This document shows positions 46,270 to 56,306 of a stretch of 64,000 nt of DNA, in pieces. Within the stretch, counting starts at the first letter, position 1. The number at the start of each line of letters is the position of its first letter. The position numbers and the translations under genes are program-made. Under the pieces are notes generated by a model, which ran no database searches, had not been told where the DNA came from, and saw only the letters and a program-made list of their open reading frames with translations. Source of the stretch: Hedera helix. Its lineage: Eukaryota > Streptophyta > Magnoliopsida > Apiales > Araliaceae. Location of the stretch: positions 16,106,165 through 16,170,164 of the forward strand of contig OX359280.1 in assembly GCA_947179155.2 (NCBI GenBank). The letters are read 5' to 3'.

Positions 46270-47778
46270 TTGACCTCAGCTCCTATCATCAAATCACCCG
46301 ATTGGAATCAACCATTTGAGTTAATGTGTGATGCATTTGACTATGCAGTTGGTGCTGTTCTAGGGCAACGAATTAATAAGATTCCCCATGTTATATACTA
46401 TGCTAGTAAGACTTTGAATGATGCACAATTGAATTATTCAACTACTGAAAAAGAACTTCTAGCTGTAGTTTTTGCCCTAGAAAAGTTTCGATCTTATCTT
46501 ATTGGGTCTAAAATCATCGTTTACACTGACCATGCAGCCCTTAGACACCTTCTCTCCAAAAAAGACTCCAAAGCCCGATTAATTCGATGGGTCTTATTGC
46601 TCCAAGAATTTGACCTAGAAATAAGGGATAAAAAAGGGTCTGAAAATGTGGTAGCTGATCATTTGTCTCGTTTAGTTGTGGAGTCTAATTCTGAACTGCC
46701 TTTAAATGATTCTTTCCCAGATGAGCGACTTTTCTCCATATCCACTACACCTTGGTTTGCTGATATTGTGAACTACCTAGTTACTAGTGACATTCCTTCC
46801 CATTGGTCAAAACAAGACCGATCAAAATTTCTTTCACAAGTCAAATATTTTTATTGGGACGACCCCTATTTGTTTAAATATTGCCCTGATCAAATCATTA
46901 GGAGATGTGTCCCCGACCATGAGTTTAGGAGTGTCCTATCATTTTGTCATGACCAAGCTTGTGGAGGACATTTTGGAGGTAAAAAGACGTCTGCCAAAGT
47001 TCTTCAGTGTGGTTTTTATTGGCCTAGTCTATTCAAGGATGCCACAGAATTTTGTGCAAATTGCAATAGGTGTCAACATTTAGGAAGGATCACTAGGAGG
47101 AATATGATGCCAATGCAACCCATTCTAGTCATTGAGTTGTTTGATGTGTGGGGGATAGATTTCATGGGTCCATTCCCAAATTCTTTTGGAAATCTGTACA
47201 TTTTACTTGCGGTTGATTACGTGTCTAAGTGGGTAGAAGCTATACCAACCAAGACCAATGACAATAAGGTTGTTGTCAAATTTCTGAAAGATAATATTTT
47301 TTCTCGCTTTGGTACCCCTAGGGCTATAATCAGTGATCAAGGAAAACATTTTCGCAATCAGCCTTTTGAATCCTTGTTGAAAAAATATTCCATCACCCAC
47401 AAGCTTGCCACACCATATCACCCTCAGACAAGTGGTCAAGTAGAGGTCTCGAATAGGCAAATCAAACAAATCTTGGAAAAAACGGTGAGTTCTAATAGAA
47501 AAGACTGGTCTCTTAAATTGTTAGATGCATTGTGGGCTTACCGTACTGCCTTTAAGACTAACTTAGGAATGTCACCATATAGGCTTGTGTTTGGAAAAGC
47601 TTGTCACTTACCTGTGGAACTTGAACATCGTGCTTTATGGGCCATAAAACAGTTAAATTTTGATATGTCCACTTGTGGGAGTCATAGACAATTGCAATTG
47701 AATGAGTTGGATGAGATTAGGAATGATGCTTACGAAAATGCTAAAATTTACAAGGAAAAAAAAAAAAGTGTTTCATGA
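46270..47778 (+). CDS. Athila D RNase H and integrase
   Basis: The frame is open upstream to 46066. RNase H: LMCDAFDYAVGAVLGQ (D; the usual Ser is Phe here), STTEKELLAVVFALEKF (E), VYTDHAALRHLL (D) and VVADHLSRL. Integrase: the zinc-binding H-H-C-C is seen in HDQACGGHF and FCANCNRCQHLG. The DDE core is WGIDFMGPFPNSFG (D), AIISDQGKHF (D) and TSGQVEVSNRQIKQIL (E). GMSPYRLVFGKACHLPVELEHRA is the GPF-like Athila tail (split here at 20 residues: SPYRLVFGKACHLPVELEHR). A run of 12 A at 47756-47767 shifts the frame, giving a premature end at 47778; the true C-terminus is in the next frame. Confidence 0.85.
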   Translation: MTSAPIIKSPDWNQPFELMCDAFDYAVGAVLGQRINKIPHVIYYASKTLNDAQLNYSTTEKELLAVVFALEKFRSYLIGSKIIVYTDHAALRHLLSKKDSKARLIRWVLLLQEFDLEIRDKKGSENVVADHLSRLVVESNSELPLNDSFPDERLFSISTTPWFADIVNYLVTSDIPSHWSKQDRSKFLSQVKYFYWDDPYLFKYCPDQIIRRCVPDHEFRSVLSFCHDQACGGHFGGKKTSAKVLQCGFYWPSLFKDATEFCANCNRCQHLGRITRRNMMPMQPILVIELFDVWGIDFMGPFPNSFGNLYILLAVDYVSKWVEAIPTKTNDNKVVVKFLKDNIFSRFGTPRAIISDQGKHFRNQPFESLLKKYSITHKLATPYHPQTSGQVEVSNRQIKQILEKTVSSNRKDWSLKLLDALWAYRTAFKTNLGMSPYRLVFGKACHLPVELEHRALWAIKQLNFDMSTCGSHRQLQLNELDEIRNDAYENAKIYKEKKKSVS

Positions 47779-48046
47779 TAAATCAATTTTGAGAAAATCA
47801 TTCTCACCTGGTCAAAAAGTTCTCTTGTATAACTCTAGGCTACATCTATTTCCTGGCAAATTGCGTTCTAGATGGGATGGACCTTTTGTAGTAAAGGTAG
47901 TTTACCCTCATGGGGCAGTTGATATTGAAAATCCAACAAATGGTGATATTTTCAAAGTTAATGGTCAACGACTCAAACCCTTTTTAGAAATGCCGACCGA
48001 AACAGAGGAGGTGGTGGACCTTATTGAACCACACTATTCCAAATGA
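47702..48046 (+). CDS. Athila D integrase C-terminal domain (shifted frame)
   Basis: The meaningful part begins after the A-run (about 47768): VFHDKSILRKSFSPGQKVLL, then LHLFPGKLRSRWDGPFVV and GDIFKVNGQRLKPFLE. This is the C-terminal, DNA-binding SH3-like portion of Athila integrase (FxPGxxVLLYNSRLxLFPGKLRSRW type). The N-terminal codons before the A-run are in the wrong frame. A one-base length change in the A-run would rejoin it to the main frame. It ends at TGA 48044-48046. Confidence 0.8.
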   Translation: MSWMRLGMMLTKMLKFTRKKKKVFHDKSILRKSFSPGQKVLLYNSRLHLFPGKLRSRWDGPFVVKVVYPHGAVDIENPTNGDIFKVNGQRLKPFLEMPTETEEVVDLIEPHYSK

Positions 48047-49342
48047 CTGAAACTGCACTTGTAATTGTAAGTTTTGTATATATCTTTTTCTTCCCGTCCC
48101 GTTCCTACACACCATACGAGGTACAATTCTTTTATTTCTTTGTTCTCTATTATTCATTTGCATACATTGAGGACAATGCATGATTTAGGTATGGGGGGGA
48201 CTTTAACATTTTTCTTTATCTATTTTTTTTTATTATTATTAGCATTTTATTTTATTTTATTCTTTTCTTTTTATTTTCAAAAAGTTTCTTTAAAAAAAAA
48301 AATACAAAAAAAAAAAAAAATTGAAAAAATGGAAAAATTTGTTTGACTTTTTATGAATTGGATTAATTCTAATAAGTGTATGTGGAGTAAAATTCTTTGA
48401 GTAGGGTTAAAAGATTTAGAATGCAGATAAAATACAAAATCCTAGTTTGAAATGCCATCTTGAATAAAATTAGAATTCACATGCATTTTTGCACTTCACG
48501 TTCATACGAATTCTTGGTTGTGGGGTATAAACTATGAGTCAAGTAATTTCAAGAAAAAAAAATTAGAAGGAAAAAAATAATAATGCAACAAGATGGAGCG
48601 TAAAACGCACTCGTTGTAAGAGGAAAAAATTGAAAAAATGAAAAATACTGCTTCAATATCCATTGAATAAAAGAAAAATCAAACTGAAAAGTATAATGGA
48701 TATAAGTAGTTTGACTAGTCTGATTTTTGTGGCCTTTGTTACTCGAGTTAGTAAACCCTTAGGGGTGTCTTTACACCTAGTGCCCTAAAGCCAACTGGTT
48801 TGAGAGTCATTGGTCAAACGCTCGTTAAATGGGTAACTCTGAAAAGCCTAAGAAAAATAGACATTGCACAAGTCAAGAATAAAAAATAGAAAAAGAAAAA
48901 TTTGAGTTTCCTTGATTTTCACGGTAAAAGTCCCTACTAAGAGTTACATCACATACACATGCATGCATCATATAGAATTAATTTTATGAAGGATGGTATT
49001 TAGAATGAAGATGGAAGATTTTTGATAAGGTGAAAGTGTGATTTTGAATTTGATCTTATTTATGAGTAATGCCCATGGATACTTAAAAGTTTTCTTTCGA
49101 TTTCATAATTGATTCAACTCAAAAATATTTTTATTTTATTTTGAATTTTGTGGGTATATTCACTACAAACCCTCACGAGACACAACTCGTCCACTTGGGT
49201 TAACCTTGGGGTTTAAAGGCTTATTGCACATGCTAAGTGCAATCGTGTTTCCTACGAAAATGGGGTAATTTAGATTTTATTTTGATTTTGTTTTTGTTTT
49301 TGTTTCACTCGAGGACGAGTAAAAGCTAGGTATGGGGGTATT
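48047..49342 (+). promoter_or_regulatory. 3' untranslated region and PPT of Athila D
   Basis: Non-coding, with four recognisable blocks. (1) CATTGAGGACAATG...GGTATGGGGGGG, an internal polypurine tract (48165-48200). (2) GATGGAGCGTAAAACGCACTC hairpin (48592-48612). (3) A block with GTGTCTTTACACCTAGTGCC and CGTTAAATGGGTAACTCTG (48745-48877) that is tandemly triplicated in the Tat element. (4) A ~118-bp block GGGTATATTCACTACAAACC... (49143-49261) shared with element E. The final PPT is AGGTATGGGGGTAT (49328-49342) before the LTR. Confidence 0.75.
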
Positions 49343-50605
49343 TGATAGTCACGTAATTTTGCATATTTTATATTCCCATATTTATTATTTTATTTGTTTA
49401 TTTTATTTAATTAATATATTTTGTTTTGTTTTGCAGGAATAAAGAAATAAATAAAGTTGAGTGGAAAAAGGATTCTAAAAGCTTTCAAGTTGATTTCTAT
49501 TTGGACTCCAATATTACCATGTAGAAGTTGAAATGAAGAAGAAAAGAAGAGTTCAAGTTATTCCAAATTAGATTAGGGTTTAGTTTATTTTCTCTATAAA
49601 TAAGAGTATTATTTTAGAGAGTAGGGGATGTCATAGTTTATTTTCTTTTTCTCTTTTTCTAGTTCCGCAGCTTCGGTAGGTGGCGGGAAGTATTATTCTC
49701 ACTTTTGTTCCAGTAGCTTTGCATGGATTTTGTGTGAGGGAGTTTTGTTTCTTACTTTTGTTTGTTCCGCAGTAGCGTAGGTTTGGAAGTTGGAGCTTTT
49801 GTTATTCATTCATGCAATTCTTTATTAGATTAGTATTAAAGTTCTATTTTCATTCATCATGTACGCATGCAGCTTTGCTAGGGAATTGCCAGGGAGTTAT
49901 TCATTCATTGCAAAAGTCTTTATTAGTTTAATTAAAGTTTCTTTTTAATTCTTGTTCTATTTGTTTTAATTTATTCCATGCAATTTATATTAATAGTTTT
50001 AGTTTTGTTTTCTTTTATTATGAATTTTATGTCTAGCTAAATTTTAATATCTAGAATGAAGATGAAATTAAATATTACATATTATATTCTTTTCGTTCCG
50101 ATATTAATGTCTAATTGTTTATTTCTTCAATTTTACCTTTGTGCATAATTCGTTTTGGTTCTAAATTAATTGCGAGATTTTGATAGGTTATTGTTAAGAT
50201 ATGAGTTTTTCATAATTCATGCTTGCTCAATGAAGTTTTGATGAGTTATAGTTAATCTTTAAATTTTCATAATCTATGCTTGCCCATATTAATTATATGA
50301 ATCACTATTTTTAAAGGGAAGGAAAAATAATTAGAGATTAATTAAGGAAAGGAAGAATTTAATTATTATGTTAGTATTTAATGGATTCGGATTCCTAGGT
50401 AGTTTTTCTCATTACTAGGTTTCTTTATCAATTTAATTTTGCATTAGTTAGTTAATTAATCATCTTCACAATTTTTATTCCTAATTTGCCTGAAATTTAA
50501 ATTAAGGATACATTGGAAATTAACTAGTCTCTGTGGTTCGACCTGCACTTGCCCGTTCTTCAATTTGATGTTGTGCACTTGCAGTTACTAGTTTTTATCA
50601 CATCA
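49343..50605 (+). repeat. Complete 3' LTR of Athila D
   Basis: TGATAGTCACG...TATCACATCA, 1263 bp. TATAAATA at 49595-49602. U5 carries CTCTGTGGTTCGACCTGCAC (50530-50549), a motif also found in the E LTRs. It is followed by the GTATC duplication and then the C element resumes with AAAGCTGTAG. Confidence 0.9.
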
Positions 50606-50796
50606 GTATCAAAGCTGTAGATTAGAGCTCTAAAGTAACAAGTACTTTTGGATATAATCTGATGGATTAAGTTAAATGGACTTGTGAAGAGTCTAATAGA
50701 TAATTAAAAATTTATAATAAACTTTAAATCTTAATTACTTAAAAGACATTTTGTGAAAAGAACTATACTAATTAAAGTCAACTTTGTTTTGTAGGA
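50606..50796 (+). promoter_or_regulatory. Leader of chromovirus C with a splice-acceptor-like site
   Basis: Follows the split PBS. It ends with CTAATTAAAG and a pyrimidine-rich ACTTTGTTTTGTAG directly before the pre-gag ATG (50797), which looks like a plant branch point and 3' splice site. No donor could be assigned with confidence. Confidence 0.35.
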
Positions 50797-51352
50797 ATGA
50801 CTGACATAAACGGATTAGACATCATTGAAGACAACGCTAAAGATTTGGGCAATGACAGTGATCCAAGTGAGCATTTTAGTGATGAGTCCGAAAATGAAGC
50901 GCCTAACCATTACATAGAACTACATGATGTCGGAGAGGCAAATCATAGACCTACCAACTTACGATGAGATCATAGTCGAGTTGGAAGAAGAGGCTGCTGA
51001 AATGTTGGCATACAGATAAGCTCAAGAAAAGCATGTGGAATAACTCCAAATTGAAAACAAAGCCAACATAAACCGAGCCAATGATATTATAGAGGTACTT
51101 GAAAGGCGGTGGTTGGATGAAGCTGAAAGAAGCTACCAGCTATAGATTCAGCTAGAGGCTTCCTAAGAGGAAGTATATCGCCTACAAGCAAACCGTGGTC
51201 AAATCAAAAGAGCTTATGGTGCTACTTACGCCAAGCTTGAGAAAAAAATAATTGAATTTTCTTCACCCGCCAAAGATTTGGGATTGGAAATCAATAGGTT
51301 TGTGGTAATTAGTATGATCTACAAGATTAAGAACAAGGTTAGAAAGATCTAG
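50797..51352 (+). pseudogene. Extra pre-gag reading frame in chromovirus C, coiled-coil-like
   Basis: A reading frame not expected in this lineage, upstream of gag. It starts MTDINGLDIIEDNAKDL, has an acidic SDPSEHFSDESENEAP stretch, and stops at TGA after about 55 codons. A shifted frame then continues as IVELEEEAAEMLAYR, ANDIIEVLERRWLDEAERSY, VYRLQANRGQIKRAY and YAKLEKKIIEF, rich in E, K, L, A and R with heptad-like spacing, and ends at TAG 51350-51352. Stops inside (after AYR, KHVE, SYQL, EAS) are TAA/TAG, most of them compatible with CAA/CAG decay. The product is unknown. Conserved helical character suggests a once functional accessory protein, but it could also be a displaced gag N-terminus. 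Confidence 0.5.
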
Positions 51353-51564
51353 CTATAATCGAAAAATGTGTAATGTAATAGTATATTTTAAATGTTATAA
51401 TTTAGCATTTTTCATTTTTATAAGGGATGCTAATAGTTGTAAGTGATCTAACTCACTCGGATAATGTAATGTACAAATTTTAATATAAGAAGTTTGTTTA
51501 AGAAATAAGTCTTGCAATTTTAATGCTTTCATATTTACACTACATTTTCCATTTTATATAGAAA

Positions 51565-52440
51565 ATGGCACCACCAAGACCTCGAAGAAGGGCAACAATA
51601 ACAACAAGTGATAGTAGTGAGAGTAATGTTCAGACTCCAGATCCTATGCAACGATTTCTTGATAGGTTAATAGGAGTCTTAGATAATAGAACAATAAATA
51701 ATGTCCCACCACCACCCCCACAACCACAACCACATATACCACCACCACCTCAACCAGAACCCCAACCATAGAAAGTATCATTTAAAGACTTTAAAAATGT
51801 AGGTCCTCCTGATTTCAAGGGAACCGCAGAGCCTATAAAGGCTTAGTGCTGGATAAAAGAAATAGAAAAAGTCTTTGACTTAGCAGAGGTTACTGAGGAC
51901 AAAAAGACTAAGTTCCCCACTTACCTAATGAAGGGAGAGGCAAACTTCTAGTGGGAAGCCACCCAAGCCCATGTCGGGGAAGGTGTGGTTGCATGAGAAG
52001 CTTTCAAAGAGTTATTCTTTGAAAATTACTTTCCACGAAGCATGAAGAATAGAATGGAGGTGTAATTTCTAAATTTGAAACAAGGGGACATGACTGTTCT
52101 TCAGTATGCCTTCAAATTCAATGAACTTGCACGTTTCGCTCCAAATCAAGTCGATACAGAGGAACGAAAGGCAAGAAGGTTTGTGGAGGGTTTAAAACCC
52201 TGGATTCATGGTAAGGTAGCTGTCTTACAGATAGATAGTTACGCCCATCTTCTAGAAAACGCTATCATTGCTGAAGGCAGCAGTGAAGCCATCACAAAAT
52301 TTAATAAGGAAAGGAACAATAATAAAGGAGAAAATAGGGGATGAAATAATAATAAGGGAAGAAATGGGGGAGGAAATAATAATAAGAGAAAGTTTAATGG
52401 CGGAAACTCCCAGCAAGGAGGAGAAGGTTAAAAGAAAATA
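51565..52440 (+). pseudogene. gag: Chromovirus C Gag
   Basis: Starts MAPPRPRRRATITTSDSSES, a basic then serine-rich tail followed by a proline/glutamine run (VPPPPPQPQPHIPPPPQPEP). The capsid follows: FKDFKNVGPPDFKGT, CWIKEIEKVFDL, FKELFFENYFPRSMKNRMEV, GDMTVLQYAFKFNELARFAP and RRFVEGLKPWIHGKVAVLQI, the standard chromovirus Gag layout. At least seven in-frame stops occur (after QPEPQP, IKA, EANF, GVVA, MEV, ENRG, GGEG). Each fits a C-to-T or G-to-A change in a Gln, Trp or Arg codon. A pyrimidine-rich tract and TATATAG lie just before the ATG, a possible splice acceptor. Confidence 0.8.
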
Positions 52441-53166
52441 TTGGAACCTTGCAAAATCTGCGGTAAACAAGACGCAGGAGTATGTCTAAAAGAGGAAAAT
52501 ATTTGGTACAATTGCAAACAAGAGGGACACATAACACCTGCAAGCCCTAACCCTAGGAAAGACACTTGTTTTCACTGTGGATCCACGGGGCATCAAGCTA
52601 AGATGTGCCCCAAGAAATGGAAAAATACCGGAGGGGACAATAGTAACAAATCTACCCCAATAACTAACCCAGGTCGTCCAATAGCAAGGACATTCAACAT
52701 GACAGTGGGAGATGCTATAGCATCGCAGGTTGTAGTGTCAGGTATCATTCCGATCAACACCATAAGTGCTTACGTGCTATTTGATTCGCGTGCTACTTAC
52801 TCTTTTATTTCCCATGAATTTGCTAGGAAACTAAATGTGCCTAGTGAATTGTTAGAAAGTCCTTTAGTGATAGAGATTGCTAATAAAGAACTAATTCCTG
52901 TTAATAAGATAATAAAATGGTTTTGCATGATCAAGGGTTATGAATTGAGAGTTGATCTTATTCCAATCCAATTAGGGAAATTTGATTTAATTCTAGGCAT
53001 GGATTGGTTGACCAATCACCAAGCGATGATCGATTGTCAACAAAAGTACGTTAAACTTCTTACAACGTCCAAGTCAATGGTAGTCTTCAACGGAAGTCAG
53101 TCACCGAGGAAATTCCGATGCCTAACTGCAAATCAAGCAAAAGGATTACTTCAAAAGGGATGCTAA
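52441..53166 (+). pseudogene. Chromovirus C zinc knuckles and protease
   Basis: Continues gag. Knuckle 1 is damaged (WYNCKQEGHITPASP; two of the usual Cys are W and S). Knuckle 2 is intact (CFHCGSTGHQAKMC, C-x2-C-x4-H-x4-C). The protease follows: YVLFDSRATYSFISHEFA, where the family has DSG, so the catalytic loop glycine is Arg. FDLILGMDWLTNHQAMIDCQ is the conserved downstream strand. A TAA at 53164 interrupts the frame, which continues as GYLAYIVDTQ. The protease would not be active as read. Confidence 0.8.
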
Positions 53167-54476
53167 GGTTATTTGGCATATATCGTAGACACCCAACGGA
53201 AAGGGTTAGATATAAACCAAATATCAGTGGTTAGAGAGTTTTAGGATGTCTTTCCCGATGATTTACTCGGTCTTCCACCAGATAGGGAGATTGAGTTCGT
53301 CATTGATTTAGCTCCTGGAACTGCACCTGTTTTGAAGGCTCCATATAGAATGGCGCCTGTGGAGTTGAAAGAGTTGATGGTATAGTTACAAGAACTGTTG
53401 AATAAGAAATACATTCAACCAAGTGTTTCTCCATGGGGAGCACCAGTGTTGTTTGTCAAGAAAAATGATAGAATTTTAAGATTATGTGTTGATTATCGTG
53501 AACTCAATAAATTGACCATAAAGAATAAGTATTAATTACCTAGGATCGATGACTTGTTTGATCAACTCAAAGGGGCAGAGTATTTCTCTAAGATTGATCT
53601 ACGGTCAGGTTATCATTAACTGAAGGTTAGAAAGGAAGATGTGCCGAAGACAGCATTTAGAACACGTTATGGACATTACAAGTTTCTAGTAATGTCATTT
53701 GGTTTAACAAATACACCGACATCATTCATGGACTTGATGAATAGGGTTTTTAGGTTTTGCTTAGAGAAGTATGTTGTAATGTTCATCGACGATATTCTCA
53801 TATACTCGAAAACACTGGAAGAACATGCAATACACTTGAGAAGTGTACTAGAAACCTTACGAAAGGAACAACTCTGTGCCAAATTTTCAAAATGCGAGTT
53901 CTGGCTAGAGAAAGTTCAGTTCATAGGTCACGTGATTGACAAGAGCAGAGTTTCAGTGGATCCATCAAAGATAGAAGCAATTATGAACTGGGAACAACCA
54001 AAGACCCCAACTGAAGTGAGAAGTTTCTTAAGTTTAGCGGGGTACTATAGACGTTTCATTAAAGATTTTTCAAAGATAGCGACCTCGTTAACCAACTTAA
54101 CCAGGAAGACCGTAAAGTATGCTTGGACAGACAAATGTGAAAAGAGCTTTCAAGAGCTAAAAAAGAGGCTAAGTGAGACACCAGTATTATCATTACCTGA
54201 TGATAGTGGAGGTCTTGTAGTCTACAGTGATGCTTCACATAAAGGATTAGGTTGTGTTTTAATGCAACATGGAAAAGTAATAGCTTATGCTTCACGACAG
54301 CTAAAGGATTATGAGTTAAGGTATCCTACTCACAATATAGAATTAGCGGTAGTAGTATTTGCTTTGAAGATATGGAGGCATTACCTGTATGGGGAGAAGT
54401 GTGAAATTTATACAGATCACAAGAGTCTAAAGTATATTTTTACACAACGAGGGTTGAATATGAAGCAAAGATGATG
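53167..54476 (+). pseudogene. Chromovirus C reverse transcriptase and RNase H N-part
   Basis: Motifs in order: REF(stop)DVFPDDLLGLPPDREIEF, PYRMAPVELKELMV(stop), SVSPWGAPVLFVKKNDR, RLCVDYRELNKLTIKNKY(stop)LPR, YFSKIDLRSGYH(stop)LKV, MSFGLTNTPTSFMDLMNRVF, VMFIDDILIYSKTLEEH, VSVDPSKIEAIMNWEQPKT, FLSLAGYYRRFIKDFSKIA. RNase H: VVYSDASHKGLGCVLMQHG (D), NIELAVVVFALKIWRHYLYG (E), IYTDHKSLKYIFTQRG (D). The catalytic FIDD and RNase H residues remain. The longest open piece is 53641-54474. Stops are CAA/CAG/CGA-type decay, one (after NKY) being ambiguous. Confidence 0.85.
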
Positions 54477-54477
54477 G

Positions 54478-55095
54478 TTGAAATTGATTAAGGATTATGA
54501 TTGTGAAATCCTATATCATCCAGGAAAAGCCAACATTGTTGCAGATGCTTTGAGTAGGAAGAACCAAGAGAAGTTAAATGTGTTAACAACTCAGGATGAG
54601 TTGATTAAAGAGTTCGCTAGACTTGACATAGATGTAAGAGTTCCTTCAATCTCGACAAGGAAATTGTTCATAATGTAGGATCACTCAACCTTGTTGAGTA
54701 AAATTAGGAAAATCCAAGAGGAAGATGGAAATTATAGGAAGTTGAAGAAGTCAACAGAGATTGTAGACGGCAAATACAAGATGGACAAGGAGGGAATCAT
54801 TAGATTTGAATCTAGAATTTGGATTCCTGCAGTTCAAGAACTCAAGGAAGAGATCATGTCTGGAGCACATAGTACTAAGTTTTCAGTACACCCAGGCAGT
54901 ACCAAAACGTACAAAGACATAAGTCAACATTTCTGGTGGCCAAACATGAAAAGAGAGGTGACTGAATTCGTTAGTAAGTGTTTGACATGTCAGCAAGTTC
55001 AAGCTGAGCATCAAAGACCCAGCGGATTGTTGCAACCATTGGAGATTCCAGAGTAAAAATGAGTGCATATTACAATGGATTTTGTAGTAGGCCTA
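54478..55095 (+). pseudogene. Chromovirus C RNase H end and integrase N-part, cut by E
   Basis: WLKLIKDYDCEILYHPGKAN and VADALSRK finish RNase H. Integrase begins after a TAG at 54676. The zinc-binding H-H-C-C appears as GAHSTKFSVHPGSTKTYKDI and FVSKCLTCQQVQAEH. At 55054-55062 two tryptophan codons have become stops (E-stop-K-stop-VHITMDFVVGL). Element E interrupts right after the VVGL codons. Confidence 0.85.
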
Positions 55096-56301
55096 TGATA
55101 AGTGGATTTTATTCCTATTTATTAGGTATTTTATGCTTAATTATTTGGGAGTTTTTATGTATTTTTAGTATTTTAGGTGTTTTATTAATTATTATGTGTT
55201 TTTATTATTTTTAGAAATTTTATATTATTTTTAATGTTTTTATTCTATTTTGTAGGAATTAATTAAAGCTGGTGGCTAGGCAGACTTCTTCCTTTTCTTT
55301 TATTCGTGTGGGGTCAGCTAGGAATAAATAAAAGGATTTATTAAGGAGTTCAAAAGCAATTAGGAAAAGAAAATAAAATGGGAATTTTATATTTTATTAT
55401 TTTGTATTTTAAATCCTATTAGGGTTTGGAAAATGTAATTTCTAATAGGATTATGAGGATTATGTAGCCTATAAATAGAGGGCTTGAGATACACTTGAAG
55501 ATACAACTTTTATTAGAAAAATTCTCTCTTTTATTGTTGGTGTTCTCTAAAACTATATGTAGCTAAATTATTTTTCTTGGTTTAAGTGATTGAAGCCATC
55601 AAGATTTATACACTGTGAGATCTAATTTATTTTAATTGTTCAATTTATATTTTGAGTATTGGATATTTTTCTATGCTTAAATTTATGATTGGTTTGTTTA
55701 ATTGCTAGGAGGCCTATTAGTTTATTATTCATATTAATCTACTGCTGTTGGTGAAGCAACTAAGTTTAATAATTGTTTTGCAGATCAAAAGATTATTTTA
55801 TCTTAGGAAGAATATTCATCTAAATTAAATGCAAACAACTGGTTTGTGTTGTTTAGTTCAACGATCTCTCTAATTCTTAAAGCTGCTATTAAATTAAATC
55901 TTTAGCAAGTGTCGGATGTTGTTTAGTAGTAAGGGTATTTAGACCAAGTGGCTTATCTAAAATTAAGGAGAGAGGAGAAAAATTATTCCACATGCGAGTA
56001 GTTATTTCTATGGTGAATGTTCAAAATGTTAATTGATTTATTCTTGCATCAATGATCAGTTGTAAATTCTTGATGGTGGATATTAACTTAAACCAAGATT
56101 TTTTCTTCTTATTTATTTCATTAAATTACTTGTATATTTATTGATTTTCGTTAATTATTTCTTTAAAAAACCCCCAATTTTGGTTTACAAAACATAAAAT
56201 TAAATTAATCATTTTCTGTGGGATCGACTCTTACTTGCACTACTACATTAATATTTTTTCAAAGTAAGATTTTATTTTTGGGTGCCTATGACAGCACACC
56301 A
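55096..56301 (+). repeat. 5' LTR of element E
   Basis: TGATAAGTGGATTTTATTCC...CAGCACACCA. TATAAATAG at 55470-55478. The U5 end carries TTCTGTGGGATCGACTCTTA (56214-56233). Confidence 0.85.
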
Positions 56302-56306
56302 AATTT

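Larger units (their letters stand above)
41369..50605 (+). mobile_element. Athila element D, recent insertion in the C PBS
   Basis: Perfect duplications GTATC lie at 41364-41368 and 50606-50610. It starts TGATAGTCACG and ends TCACATCA. It encodes gag, protease, RT, RNase H and integrase in one frame (about 42655-47760) with only four stops and one shift. The 5' and 3' LTR copies differ at about six positions over 755 bp by eye (under 1%) plus a 6-bp indel. At a commonly used rate of about 1.3e-8 per site per year this would mean only a few hundred thousand years. The 5' LTR is truncated and the PBS is absent. Confidence 0.9.

Noticed and set aside
42655..47778. Antisense frames within Athila D (for example minus 44421-44771 and 47203-47469)
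   Set aside because: Shadows of the well supported gag-pol frame on the plus strand.
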